This document shows, piece by piece, positions 22,490 to 35,352 of a DNA stretch of 64,000 nt. Source of the DNA: Erodium maritimum (taxonomy: Eukaryota; Streptophyta; Magnoliopsida; Geraniales; Geraniaceae); assembly GCA_963921825.1 (NCBI GenBank), contig OY997594.1, forward strand, positions 15,505,001 through 15,569,000, read 5' to 3'. Under the pieces are notes generated by a model that saw only the letters and a list, made by a program, of their open reading frames with translations, did no database searches and was not told the origin of the DNA. Each line of letters starts with the position of its first letter. The stretch's first letter is position 1. The translations under genes and the position numbers were made by a program.

Positions 22490-24608
22490 AAATCTTACAC
22501 ATTGAACCAAACATACTAAAAAACACAAGCGTTACATCCGTCAATCGTTCTCGGGAACCCGAGCGACGACCAACGAGATGAATAACTCTTAAGAAGGACG
22601 ACGCAACGTCTAGATAAAAACTACCAACAGATCAGTTATCCTTATCGACTCTCCAAAGAGATATGTCGATAAAGACTCCCGACCGGACACGCCACCAAAG
22701 GCAGAAACCATCCTCAATTTGCTTCTGGAGCCTGGCAATTTGTGCAGTGTACGTGGATTTCTTTTGCACGAGCTTGGCCTGTTGCTCTTCGGTTAACTCA
22801 TCGATGTCCACGGCTTCCAATTCATCAAGTTTTTGGTCGTATTTAAGGATTTTCTGGTCGAGGTCGTACACCATCTTGGCCTTCGCGCACATTGCGTTGT
22901 CCGTATAGGCGATGGCACTTGCTTTGTCTGCCACACCCTTCCCCTTCCTCTTCGCGGCCTTGTTGCCAATTGGGTATTCTTGTTCTTGCGGAGTGGAATA
23001 TGGTACACTTGTTCCAATTGAGGAACTTGGACGCATTGGGGAAATTGGCCCAATTGGGGGAAGTTGGGTCTTCGATCGGTTGGGAGTCACCACCGAGATG
23101 TGTAGCATTATCATCATCGGTGGGAAGTGAAGTGGGTGGGTTTGTGTTGTAACTCCCGGCCTCGTCCAACCGCCGTCGTACATGACCGACCGTGCCTTCC
23201 TCTTCCCAGAATTTCTCATCGTTTTCCAATGGCTCGATCCAATGGTGTAGGTTGAACGTCTTCGGTACGTTGTTAGGTGCAGTAAGTCGATAGATTTCCA
23301 TGCCCGCTGCTTGAACCGCTCTTTGTTCTACCCACTACGATCTCTTTCGGCCCTTTCATTCCTTAGTATAGTGATGTACCTCCGGACTCGTGGCGCACTT
23401 TTGTTCCAATGGCTTTTGACGGATTGCCACGTCCACTCTTGGGCGTTGAGTTTCCCAGCTCTGACGAACCTGTTGGTGACAGTGCCTAGAACATGTCAGG
23501 ATCTTGGGAGGTTCCCTTGATGGAGTCTTTGGTCGTGCGCAGCCAAGCGGATATGAGGATGCGGTCGATTTGCAGGTCCCATTTTGTTTGCTTGTCTACA
23601 GCCTGCGTGGCCCTCGGGCCAACGGAGGATGAATGAGACGACAACCGGGTTCCGTTGACGCCACCGACATGTTGGTGGTGGTACTTCGAATTGTCAGGGA
23701 AGCCTCAAAAGTTGGGCCCCATATTAAACGGATTGAACGTTGGTGGTCGGAATTGAACGTTGGTCGTTGGATAGGGCGGTTGTCCCATTAGACCTAAGTT
23801 GAAAAGTTTGATTAGCATGCATAATAAAAAATTAAATTACTGAAAATAAATGTATTTGTATTCATAATAAAAAACTTAAATTAATGAAGTTAAATGCATT
23901 TGTAATCATGATAAAAAAAAATTAAGTTACTGAAATTAAATGTATTTGTAATGAAAATAAATTAGCAAAAAAACCTTGGTTCCAACCATTGGCTTGCAGG
24001 AATTGGTTGAACGCTTCAGAGGTGAAACATGTTTGCAACATTTGTTGGTAGCTTTTTGATATATTTATGTTGATCTCGTTAGCCGTATTTTTTTCTTTCT
24101 GCGTGCGTTGTTGTTGCTCCGGTGAGCTCGACGGTTGAGTGAAATCATCGTTAGACATTTTTGGTCGAATTTAGTAGAGAGAAAATGGATTTGGGAGTGA
24201 GAATTGAGAGAATGGAGAGAGAAATGGTGTGGATTGGATGAATGGGGGTGGGGTATTTATAAGGGTTTTTTATATTTATTTTGTTTTAAATTTTATTTTT
24301 TTGAAAAAATAGTCGTTCACGACCGTTGGAGCTCCAACGGTCGTTTTCTTGTCTTATACAGGACATGTGTCGGCAGGCGAGAAGGCGAGGGTGAGGCGCG
24401 GACCCGTGGGGCACGAACCCGTTTTCGGGTTCGAGGGTCGCACACGGCCTCGCGAGGCACAGGTTCGGGGTCTGGGATCTGCGCCTCACCCTCCGCACAA
24501 CACGCGAACCACGATCCCCGCACCTCGATCCCCCTATTTCGAAACTATGCCCCGACCTCATGCCCCCCACGTTGTACATGCTCTAACGCATGAGCGTTGC
24601 TGATGCTC
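22490..24608 (-). mobile_element. PIF/Harbinger relative with ORF1 only (copy 2)
   Basis: The right end is GATGCTC at 24602-24608 followed by TAA, or alternatively TACATGCTC/TAA at 24576-24586. The left end could not be fixed. The element holds an ORF1 gene on the minus strand and a GC-rich subterminal region (24360-24560) placed like those of copies at 14.3 and 38.6 kb. No transposase is present, so it would depend on another element. Confidence 0.6.
22632..24158 (-). pseudogene. Harbinger ORF1-type protein, broken
   Basis: On the minus strand the start MSNDDFTQPSS (24158) leads to a glutamine-rich N-terminus with SYQQMLQTCFTSEAFNQFLQ. A probable intron or gap follows. The part 23300-22632 shows HHWIEPLENDEKFWEEEG and RRRLDEAGSYNTNPP, then a charged C-terminal helix (LDELEAVDIDELTEEQQ, then YTAQIARLQKQIED), the NAM-associated C-terminal pattern. 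Stops between 23220 and 23800 prevent one frame. Same family as the ORF1 remnants at 16748 and 36971. Confidence 0.7.
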
Positions 24609-26784
24609 TAATAAAATAATGCTATAATCAAGTTAAATTTTGTATTTTATCAATATTTCATTACATTATTTGTACTTTATTTTATTTTTTTTAATGATAC
24701 TTGGGTTAAATGTAATTTATTTTAAAATACCTCAAGTACATGAAATTAAACTGCAAAATAAAATATTTTTCTTAAAATCCTATATTTTTCATAAAAATAT
24801 ATATTTTTCATAAAAATATATATTTTTGTAATTCTGAAATTTAAAAAGTACCCCAAATATATATATTTTTTTTTAAAATGAAATTTTAAAAAAAAGTACC
24901 AGAATTTATAATCTTGAAATTGAAAAAATTAAAATTAAAAGAGAAATTAAATGTGGTACAATACATTTTTTTTATGAACCTATTGTTTTTTCCTTCATTT
25001 TTTAAAATAAAATGTAATATAGAAAATATGTATTTTAAAAAAATGTATATGCTTTATTCAACAATATTATTATTATAAATAAATAAATAAATAAAAGCGC
25101 ATTGCCGCTATCGGCCCATATACCGTTTATAAGCATCATGCTCTTGCCACAACCACGGCCCATATGTATATGTGTCAATACAAATGTTTTTTTTATATAT
25201 ATTCTGATAAAAGGGTGATGATTAGTAGCCTTGTGTTGTAACCTATGTCAAGATTCAATCTTACTTACAAGACTCTAACTGATTGTTGAGTTTTGTGCCC
25301 TTACTATTTGTACATAATATCATGTGAAATTTAAGAGGTATCCAATCAGAGATTAGAGTTTTACATAGGCAGAGGCCAAGAGAAGAAACAGCGTTGGTTG
25401 ACCTCTCGGTGCCCGGTGTTAGCTTGGAGTTAATTTTGGTGTTGGTAAACTTCGGTTTCTCTAGGGCTTAATGGTTGGAAAATCGGGGTATTTAGACCTT
25501 TTCGTTTAGTTTTGAAAAGGGTTAGTGCTTCAAAGTTGCAAAATCTGGGTATTATGACCTGTTAGACCCGTTAGTATGTCTGGTTTGCTTCAAGTCTGTA
25601 AAATCTGGGTATAGGATTGTTAGACCCATCCTTTGTTCGGGTGTTTATTTAATCGAGTTGTATATTTGGTTTGAGGGTTTTTCCTTTATCCTTGTCTTTT
25701 TTTCAAAGACTTGGACCTTATAAAAATAATTTGTTGATAAAAAAAAAAACCATATATGACTTGTTTGGTTCTGTTTTTTATCTGTGACAGACCAACATTT
25801 AAGTTTAATGTTAAAAAAACTTGGTGGGCTGAAGAAACTAGTCTTGAAACATATTGTGTACAGCCCAAATGAGATCTTTTACATCAGTGTTATGCACTTA
25901 GAATGATGCAGATCTTATGCTGGAACATTGACACTTACGCTCCTTTCACAAAAATGCTCCCAAATTGTCCTCACTGTGACTTTCTTTTAATTTTCCTCCC
26001 CTCGTGGGTAGATTGATACAGTTTCTAGGCTTGCAATACTAGTACTTGTAAGTGTTTCTGTTTCAAATCTCTTAAACATAGATATGTGTTGTCAACTGAA
26101 TATACCTTCCATCATAAGCCTTATTTGAATAATTGTTCCATTGGGGTTGGACCACACAATAATGTTTCTCTTCTGTAGTTAACTTGGACTGGATTTGATT
26201 TTTACCATATAGTATATACATATCATATCCCATTTAAGCTTCCACTTCTTGTTAGTATTTGTATTTGTGGTTTGTTACAACAGATCAAATCACTGGACTA
26301 GTTGGATGAGAGAGTTCTAAGGAGAAGTCATGAAGCTTGAGTTGCTATTGCAGAGATGCTACACTATACCAGATTTTACCTGCCAAGGTGACTAACATTT
26401 GAATGTTGTGTCGTCCTAGTGCCAACTTAGGGGACGCAGAACAAATGCGTTGTCTTAGTGGTCACCAGGCAACATTATCAAATTGTTGCTTTGGTTTCGT
26501 TGGGTTACTCACACAAGGCTATGTCGCCCGAGTCCACTTGGGCAACACAGTATATGTTGTGTCACCTTTATAGTCGTCGGTTGGTTGACACGAATTGAGT
26601 GTAGTAATTGACTTTTAAGAACTCATTTTCTAAGAGTTTTGAGATTTTGATCTCTCAATCTTCTTACAAAATTCGTTTTCTTTGATATTCTTTCATCAAC
26701 ACACTATTAACAGCTTCTAAGGTATGATTCCTTCATTTGCTATATGAATATTTAGTTGAATAACCGTCTTGGCATATTATAAAT
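24609..26784. other. AT-rich intergenic stretch with L1-like 3' tail
   Basis: No gene is supported. 24620-25100 is very AT-rich with poly-T/A runs and (AAAT)n at 25078-25096. 25370-25750 reads like the 3' tail of a LINE on the plus strand, ending ATTTGTTGATAAAAAAAAA. 26390-26600 is unique-looking sequence. Confidence 0.45.
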
Positions 26785-27239
26785 GAGGGTTAAATACTTT
26801 AAGTTACCCTAAAATATTAGTCATGTGCATTTAGCTATCCAAAGTTTGAAAATGTCAAACCAAATACTCTAAGTTTTGGTCACAGTCACAAACATCTATT
26901 AGTAAAACTAGTGGTATGACATGAAAGGACTATAATGCCCTTTTGCATTTGGAATTAAATTACCCAATGAGTTGAAAGACAATTTTATCCCTTTTCATCA
27001 TCAATTCTTTAATATTTTATTATTTTTTAGCTAATTCTTAGTTATATAATTAATTTATGAAATAATTCATAATTATTCTCTAATTTTTATCTTTTATAAA
27101 AAAAATCGTCATATAAAAAAATAATTCATCAAGGTGGTTGAAATCCATAAATCCAAGCATATAAATACGAGAAAAAGTCATGGAATTGAGATTTCAATTC
27201 CTTTTCCTTTCCTCTTAAGAACTAACTAATTAATTATTA

Positions 27240-27633
27240 GGATAAATTATAAATACCTACCTTAAATTTGTAGCGTTTAACTGATATTTATCTCTTAAAA
27301 AAATTAGTTGATGCCTACTCAGATGTTTAGTTATATAACAAATAGCCCAAGCTATCAACTAAAATGACGAAAATACCCTCAGTGATTTTTTAAATATTTT
27401 TTTAAAATAAAACTGAAGTGATTTAATAAGTAAATATATATAAATAAAAAAAGTGATTTTTTAAATATTTTTTTAAATAATTATTGAAGTGTGATTGAGG
27501 GTATTTTCGTCATTTTAGCTGGCGACTTGGGCTATTTGTTATATAACTAAACATTTGAGTAGGTATCAGTTAAAAAAAACTTTAGAGTGGGTATCAGTTA
27601 AACGCTACAAATTTAGGTATTTGTAATTTACCC
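27240..27633. mobile_element. Mutator-type MITE, 394 bp, perfect 9-bp TSD
   Basis: The left end GGATAAATTATAAATACCTA and the right end (minus strand) GGGTAAATTACAAATACCTA are inverted repeats that continue inward through TTTGTAGCGTTTAACTGATA; further matches (CAAATAGCCCAAG, AAAATGACGAAAATACCCTC) make most of the element fold back. TAATTATTA flanks it on both sides (27231-27239 and 27634-27642). No coding capacity. Confidence 0.93.
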
Positions 27634-27642
27634 TAATTATTA

Positions 27643-28822
27643 CTTTCATGTTCCTTAATATTAATATATGCTCACTAAAACTTGGGGAAAAACTCTACCA
27701 CCGAAATCCTAACGCCCCTTTTTTGGATTACATCGTCATTGGTGGCCACCGTGGCTCTAGCCATTGTGGTTGTCGATGGACCTCTTTCCCTCTCTCCGTT
27801 TATTTCTTGTCCTACCCACCCTCGAGTCCCTGCCTCCAGACGTCGTCCGACATCGTGTTCTCCCCAGCATCCTCCATGATCGTGCTGCCTCGAGACTTGG
27901 CCGGAGTCACAATCCGTCCCTGCTTCTCTAGCTAGATCTCCACCCTCATGCCCTTAAGTCGATCGTTCGACTTCGCTCTCCTGCGTCATGTATGTACGTT
28001 CTTTCTCACCGTTCTGTTCTTCTGGTTACGCCACTGTCCACACGTTTCGTGCCCCTCTGTTGTCACCGGAGCCCTGTTTTGACCTTCCCCACCATTCCGG
28101 CAAGACACCAGCGACCGCCCTGTTACCGGACTACCTCTCACCGAGTCTAAGAGACTGCAACCTTTCACCGAGTCTAAGAGACTACAACGAGCCTCTAGCG
28201 CTATTCCAAAACCGATCTCCACAATTTAGGGCTTCATGTACGAGCCGTTTGGAGAAGGTTTTGGAGCAATACAATCGGTGGACTTGGGATCCGGGGGGGA
28301 CGATAGGACATGACCTGAGGCGTCTCGGGACAACAGGAAGAGCAGCGCATCAAATTTCCCTATTTTATTGCACTTTTGTTTTTAGTTTGGAGTATTTTAT
28401 CTGGATTTACGTTTGGACTTGTAGTTTTGTGTTTTGAAATGTTGGTAAGGAGATGTCCTCAGATTGTGTCTACGAAACAAAGTAGGCTTTTTCTACGGGT
28501 CCATGAGAGCTGGATTAACTACGGTCATCCCGAACATTATTCTGGAGCCCAGGGCTTCTTAGCCCTATTATATATTGGTTTCTTTTTGCAATAATTCACT
28601 TCCCCATGTTACTCGTTTAAAAAAACTAATTAATTACTTACAAATGGGATTTGAATTAACACAAATCACATCATTAATTTCATCAAATTACTAAGGATAG
28701 TTATTAATTCAACTGACTTACGTACATAACTTCACTCTAAGTACAACAGTGGAATCTTTATGTTCAAGTGAATGTTCATACTCAAAGAAAGTTCTGAAAA
28801 AATAAAGAGTCATTATATTCTA
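27643..28822. other. Probable L1-type 3' region, no intact gene
   Basis: The plus-strand end of this stretch (about 28240-28595) has the look of a LINE tail, ending in a frame closing ALLYIGFFLQ. Upstream, 27700-28240 is GC-richer with a direct repeat CACCGAGTCTAAGAGACT at 28140 and 28168. No domain was recognised, so the assignment is weak. Confidence 0.35.
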
Positions 28823-29223
28823 GGGTAATTTTTACCTCAATATCTTAACTATTAAATTTTTTCACCTCAATACCCTAACTATTTTTAGTGGCACCTCAAT
28901 ACCCTAGAATGCATTTTTTTTCACCTCAATACCCTAACTACTTTTTGTGGCACCTCACTACCCTAGAATGCATTTTTGTGACATTAAAAACTGATTTTTA
29001 AAAGAAATTTTGAAAACCAATGGCATGCTTTTAAAATTTTGATTGTTAGTAAGTGGTATTATGGACTTTTTAAGTGTTTTCATCCAAAAAATGGATGACA
29101 AATTGACGGCGGGTATCAAAGTGAAAAAAAATGCATTCTAGGGTATTGATGTGCCACTAAAAATAGTTAGGGTATTGAGGTGAAAAAAAATTAATAGTTA
29201 GGGTATTGAGGTGAAAATTACCC
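28823..29223. mobile_element. Mutator-type MITE, 401 bp
   Basis: Ends GGGTAATTTTTACCTCAATA and (minus) GGGTAATTTTCACCTCAATA are inverted repeats, each followed by further CACCTCAATACCCTAACTA units in tandem. The 9-bp flanks TATATTCTA and TACACTCTA differ at two positions, both transitions, which fits an old target duplication. ACAAATTGACGGCGGGTA at 29098-29115 is the shared subterminal motif. Confidence 0.85.
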
Positions 29224-29497
29224 TACACTCTATGCTTCAATTTCAACATTAACTCTTGAAATCAATCACTTGGGCTTTCATTTCTTAAGGTAGAAGATTA
29301 CAAAAATAAATATTAAATTCATAAATAAAAACAACTTGTATTCAAGATCCAACACCACATGTCATTTGAATACAACCACACTGTCATATCTCAAGGTTCA
29401 TACACTCAACAACCTTATGGTTGGTTTATCTAAACCACGACCATAACATACATAATTCAAAAGAATACCAAAAAAATACAAGAATCAATGAAGAAGA

Positions 29498-29740
29498 TGT
29501 TGTGATTATTTCTCAAACGATCAGAACCGAAACTAAACGATCGAACTTCTTTTACTAAAAGATCGAAACACTTTACTAATTTATTTCACTTCTCTTTCTA
29601 TTCTTGTGTCTGTATTGCCAAACATGATTTACACACACACATATATATATATATAGGCTTTTGAACTAAGCCTTAGTCATCAAACATAAGTGCATGGATG
29701 CCATGTGGTGGCCACTCACACATGTACGTGTATTACAACA
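29498..29740 (-). repeat. Copia 3' LTR
   Basis: It is 243 bp, TGTTGTGATT to TACAACA. It differs from the other LTR mainly by a longer AC/TA run (29632-29656) and a handful of substitutions, so insertion is not very recent. Confidence 0.95.
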
Positions 29741-29978
29741 CTCCCCCTTGGACACCACCATTAACTAATACATCAAATGCGCCTTAAGTTGCCTCGTTAA
29801 AAACCTCCTCAGGAAAACCCGGTGGGACAAAACCTGTAAGGAAAAGAGTGCAACGCGCAAAAACGTGCTTGATGATGCCTCGTTAAAAACCTTTCCAAGA
29901 AAACCTTGTGGGACAAAACTTGGATAAGGGAAAAGGAGTGCAGCGCACAAAGTTTATCTCCCCCTGACTTCAGGTAGG

Positions 29979-32900
29979 CTACTTTGGTTGCTTGTTGAGG
30001 CGACACATGTTGATTATGTGAACTAGCTTCTCAAAGGTAGAAGTCGGCAAGGCTTTAGTGAATAAATCAGCAAGGTTCTCGCATGACCGAATCTGCTTGA
30101 CATCTATCTCATTACTCTTCTGGAGCTCATGAGTATAAAACAACTTCGGAGAGATGTGCTTGATTCTGTCTCGTTTGATATAGCCTCCTCTGACTTGAGC
30201 TATACAAGTTGCATTGTCTTCATATATGATGGAAGGAGAGCTTGGCGGAGGAATTCCGATTGAGCATAATACATGCTTCAAAACGGATCGCAAGAATACA
30301 AATTCCCGGCTAGCTTCATGTAACGCCACAATCTCCGAGTGGTTTGAGGAAGTCGCAACCAAAGTCTGCTTCGTAGAGCGTCAGGAAATGGCTGTTTCAC
30401 TACATGTGAAAACATATCCTGTCTGGGAGCGAGCTTTGTGAGGATCTGATAAATAGCCTGCATCTGCATATCCGACCAGGCCGACGCTCCCCCTGGACTT
30501 AGAATACATAAGTCCCAAATCTCTAGTCCCGCTCAGATAACGAAGTACATGCTTTATACCGTTCCAATGTCGTCGAGTGGGTTCTGAACTGAACCTAGCA
30601 AGTACATTTACTACGAACGCTATGTCAGGTCGCGTACATTGTGCCAAATATAACAAACCCCCAATAGCATTTAGATATGGTACTTCAGGACCAAGTATCT
30701 CTTCATCTGCCTCCTTGGGACGGAATAGATCTCTTCTGGGATCTAAAGAACGGACGACCATTGGAGTATTGAGAGGGTGAGAATTATCCATACTAAAACG
30801 CTTCAAAAGCTTTTCAACATATGCTGATTGATGGATCAAAATACCATCAGACATATGCTCGAGCTGCAGGCCGAGACAATGTCTAGTTCTTCCCAAATTT
30901 TTCATTTCGAATTCTCGTTTCAGATAATCTGAAGCTTTGAGGATCTCTTCTGGAGTCCCAATCAGATTTATGTCATCAACGTATACTACAATAATAACAA
31001 ACCCGGAGGTTGTTTTCTTAATGAACACACATGGACAAATAACATCATTCTTATAGCCTTCTTTGGTAAGGTATTCGCTAAGGCGATGATACCACATCCT
31101 ACCAGATTGCTTTAGTCCATACAGAGATTTCTGTAATTTTATTGAACACATATCTCAGGGGATATCTATCATTTCTTCAGGCAATCTCAATCCATCGGGG
31201 AGTTTCATATAAATATCAGTGTCCAAATTACCATACAGGTAAGCAGTCACAACGTCCATCATGCACATATCAAGTCCTTCAGAGACTGATAGGCTGATCA
31301 AATATCTGAAAGTGATCATATCCATTACTGGGGAATATGTCTCATCAAAATCGACTCCTGGTCGTTGAGAGAATCCTTAGGCCACAAGTCTGGCCTTATA
31401 TCGGGCAACTTCATTTTTCTCATTTCGTTTCCTTACAAATACCCAGCTGTAACCAACAGGGTTGACATCTTCTGGTGTCTTGGAAACGGGCCCAAAAACT
31501 TGGCGTTTCGCCAATGAAGCCAATTCTGCCTGAATTGCTTCTTCCCACATAGGCCAGTCATCCCTGTGACGGCATTCGTCGATGCTTCGGGGCTCGAAAT
31601 CAAACTCATTTATGATCTCGTTGTCCACCGCGAACACAAAGACTTCATCGATAATAATTTTCTCATTTCTTAACTCTTCATGAGCATTAGATTCTTCTGG
31701 TACTTCTGGACCGACTGGTACTTCTGGACCGATTGGTTCTTCTGGAACCGACTCTGGTAGTTCTTCTGGAACTATTTCTGGTAATGAGGCTTTTTTATTG
31801 GCTGGTTCTTCAGGAACCACCGCTTTCTTATCCCTTACATTCATCTGACATTTCCGCTTCCGAGGAACAATGTCTTTTGATCCAACTGGTCTCCCACGCT
31901 TCAGGCGTGCACTGGAGGAATCGATAGTTGCTTTTGCAGTATCACCAGTGACCTTAATTCTAGCTGGTACATTGATTGCATCTATATAAGACCTTGTCAT
32001 CTTTGACGTGTCTGCAAATGCATCAGGCATTTGATTTGCAACATTTTGCAAATGAATTATTCTTTGTACTTCTATTTCACATTGTGACGTGTGTGGGTCT
32101 AAATGAGACAACGAACTCACTTTCCACGAAAGTTCATGCCCAACTTCAGGAGGCTTATAAGAGAGTTCAAGCCTTACTTCAGTAGGCTTATCTTTCTCAC
32201 CTAGAGGTGGAAATGTTGTCTCATCAAAATGACAATCTGCAAATCTTGCAGTAAACAAATCACCCGTCCGAGGTTCAAGATACCTTATAATGGACGGTGA
32301 GTCAAAACCAACATATATCCCCAACCGACGTTGGGGTCCCATTTTTGTGCGTTGAGTAGGTGCGATCGGCACTTGCACTGCACAACCAAAGGTTCGCAAA
32401 TGGGATATATTAGGTTGGTTCCCACACACAAGTTGTACAGAAGAATATTGATGATAAGCACTTGATCTTATACGAATTAAAGATGCAGCATGTAATACAG
32501 CATGTCCCCAAGCAGAAATAGGTAATTGTGATTGCATTAGTAATGTACGTGCAATTACCTGTATACGTTTGATAAACGATTCTGCTAACCCATTTTGGGT
32601 ATGGACATGTTCAACGGGATGTTCAATATCAATCCCTAAAGACATGCAATAATCATCAAATGCTCTTGATGTGAACTCACCAGCATTATCAAGACGAATC
32701 GACTTAATGGGATGATCAGGGAAATGTGCCCTCAGCTTAATGATTTGTGCCAACAATTTAGCGAATGCAACATTTCGTGTTGACAACAAGCAAATATGAG
32801 ATCATATGCTGGATGCGTCTATCAGGACCATGAAATAACTAAATGGTCCACTGGCTGGATGTATAGGGCCACATATATCTCCCTGATTCCTTTGCAGGAA

Positions 32901-34698
32901 AGATGGCATTTCAATGTTAATCTTGGTTTGTGATGGTCGGACCACTAATTTTCCTTGTGAACAAGTTGTACATGATATCTCATTGGACATTAGGATCTTC
33001 TGGTCCTTTAATGAATGCCCACATGAGTTTTCAACAATCATACGCATCATGGTCGATCCCGGATGACCAAGACGATTGTGCCAAAGCATAAAAGCATTTG
33101 GGTTAATGAACTTCTGGTTCATTGTTGCGTAGGTTTCAACGGTTCTTATGGTTGTATAATACTAACCTGATGATAGAACCTGTAATTTTTCAAGTACATG
33201 ATTTTAACCACATTTATTAAAAGTGATACAGAGAAACTTAGTCTCATTTTCACTTCTGGTCTCGACAGATATCCGTTGCTACGAATATCTTTGAAGAAAA
33301 GTAGATTTCTTCTGGATCTACTTGCATATAAAGCATTACGGGTATTTAACCTTGTTCCATTTTCTAATATCAAGGTAGCTCTTCCGGAGCTTTCTATTAA
33401 ATTTTCAGTACCCGTAATTGTGCTAACATTTTCTTCAACCAAGGTTAGATAAGAGAAATATTTTTTATCTCTTAAGATTGTGTGCGTCGACGCGCAATCA
33501 ACAATACATAAGTCGCCATCATTTCTGCAAATACGTGATCCATAGTTGGGATCCATATCCTTTCATAAAAAGGATTATATTAGTTTATAAACTTAGGAAA
33601 TGATTACAAAAACATTATATATATTTCACATTGACTAAAAGTGGGGGAATACATAATGACACAAGTTCAATCTACATTTTCATCACGGTCCACATTTCCA
33701 TCATCATCTTTAAAGAAGTCGGAGACTGTAAGCTTGATCGGAGCATCTTCAGGGCTCACGTGATCAATGAAATTTGTCTCAGCGACCTTCTCTTTTCCCT
33801 TGATTGACTCTTGGTATAACTTTACCAAGTGGTTTGGCACACGACATACTCGTGACCAATGATCGGTCCCTCCACAACGGTAACATATGTTTTCGGCATT
33901 TTTGGGAGTCGGGTTCTGTGGGCCTTTTCCTTTCTCATATCGGGTCCACTTCTGGTGGTACACCCTGTCATCTCTTTTATAAGGTTGGAAATTATTATGC
34001 ACATATCCCTGACTGCGACCACGTCCACGACCTCGACCTCGACCTCTAAAGGGTCCTCGGCCTCGTCTGGGTCCAGAGTTACCATCATATCCTGTCACAT
34101 TCGCTTCAGGGAATGGAGCACTGCCTACAGGGCGAGTTTGATGGTTCTTCATTAATAATTCATTGTTTTACTCTGCAACGAGCAAACAAGCAATTAGATA
34201 TGTAAATTTCTTAAACTCTTTTTTCTCGATATTGCTGCTGCAGGAGCATATTCGAGGGATGGAACGTGGAGAATGTTTTCTCAAGCATAGATTCGTCAGT
34301 TATTTTCTCACCACAACTGCGAAGCTTGGAAACAATTTTAAACATAGCCGAATTGTACTCATTTATAGGCTTAAAGTCCTGGAACCGGAGGTTAGACCAA
34401 TCATATTGGGCACGAGGGAGAGCTATTGCTTTCATATGCTCAAACCTCTCATTGAGTTGAACCCATAAACTAAGGGGGCATTTGACAATTATATACTCAA
34501 GTCGTAGGTCTCCATGCATGTGATGACGGATTAATATTGTGGTCGTGACTTTGTTTTTAACTGACTCGTTATTCCCCTCTTTTATGACGTCTCCAAGATT
34601 CTGAGATCTCAAGTGGAGAGTCGTGTCAGCGCCTATTCATAATAGTTCTTCCAGTCTAGTCTAAGGGGTGAATAATTAAGTTTTGTCAAGTTATCCAT
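29979..34698 (-). pseudogene. Copia gag-pol polyprotein, interrupted
   Basis: Minus-strand reading starts at an ATG at 34698 (MDNLTKLNYSPLRLDWKNYYE, then a stop). Recognised in order: gag; a glycine/arginine-rich segment and CCHC knuckle CYRCGGTDHWSRVC (about 33895); protease with DCASTHT (about 33495); GAG-pre-integrase and integrase (DNAGEFTSRAFDDYC about 32690, HTQNGLAESFIKR about 32610); reverse transcriptase with YVDD at 30983-30972; and RNase H ending near 29979. In-frame stops (for example at about 31376 and 31150) and several frameshifts inactivate it. Confidence 0.93.
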
Positions 34699-35120
34699 TC
34701 TGATCATTGATCAAAATAATTGTATGTCAGAATCATACTCGACTTCAGGTCGTTGGTATTTTTTATTTTGGAACTTTTGGTCCAACACATATTGGGTCGC
34801 TAGTATTATGTATTTGGAACTTCCGGTCCAAACGTTTCGGGTTTAACGAATTTTTAAATTCAAGTATTTAATGATAAAATACAAGTATACGGTAAATATC
34901 AAATTTCTGATGTGAAAGATACAATTTATATTGGCAGTCACAAAGCATACTTATCGGAAAAACCGTAAAAAAAACTTATATAAATGAGCATGAATCAGAT
35001 ATAAATAAATTAACGATAATTTGAATATCTGATACCTGAGCAGTAGAACAGAGCGTTCGTACTGAATAACGATTTGAGAAAATTTAACGATTACAACGGA
35101 GCGGAGTCGTGCTGATAACG

Positions 35121-35352
35121 TGTTGTGATTATTTCTCAAACGATCAGAACCGAAACTAAACGATCGAACTTCTTTTACTAAAAGATCAAAACACTTTACT
35201 AATTTATTTCACTTCTCTTTCTATTTCTGTGTTTGTATTGCCAAACATGATTTACACACATATATATAGGCTTTGAACTAAGACTTAGTCATCAAACATA
35301 AGTGCATGGATGCCATATGGTGGCCACTCACACATGTACTTGTATTACAACA
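35121..35352 (-). repeat. Copia 5' LTR
   Basis: It is 232 bp, the direct repeat of 29498-29740. The sequence next to it on the minus strand carries the primer-binding site. Confidence 0.95.

Larger units (their letters stand above)
29498..35352 (-). mobile_element. Complete but degenerate Ty1/copia retrotransposon
   Basis: LTRs are 29498-29740 (3' LTR, 243 bp) and 35121-35352 (5' LTR, 232 bp), both TGTTGTGATT to TATTACAACA. On the minus strand the 5' LTR is followed by CGTTATCAGCACGA (a primer-binding site type common in plant copia elements) and the 3' LTR is preceded by the purine tract CCAAGGGGGAG, so orientation is certain. TATATATA near 29640 and 35262 is the likely TATA box on the minus strand. 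The flanking pentamers GAAGA and TACGA do not match, so no target duplication is visible. Internal order gag-protease-integrase-RT-RNase H is copia type. Confidence 0.95.

Noticed and set aside
25260..25360. Possible tRNA or SINE head near the GC-richer patch
   Set aside because: I could not find A-box and B-box sequences or a cloverleaf; the downstream poly-A end fits a LINE tail better.
26785..27120. GAGGGTTAAATACTTTAAGTTA resembling the end of another Mutator-type MITE
   Set aside because: No inverted partner or duplicated flanks were found before the next element at 27240.
29498..35352. A possible exact target duplication for the copia element
   Set aside because: The flanks GAAGA and TACGA agree at three of five positions only, which is not enough to call.
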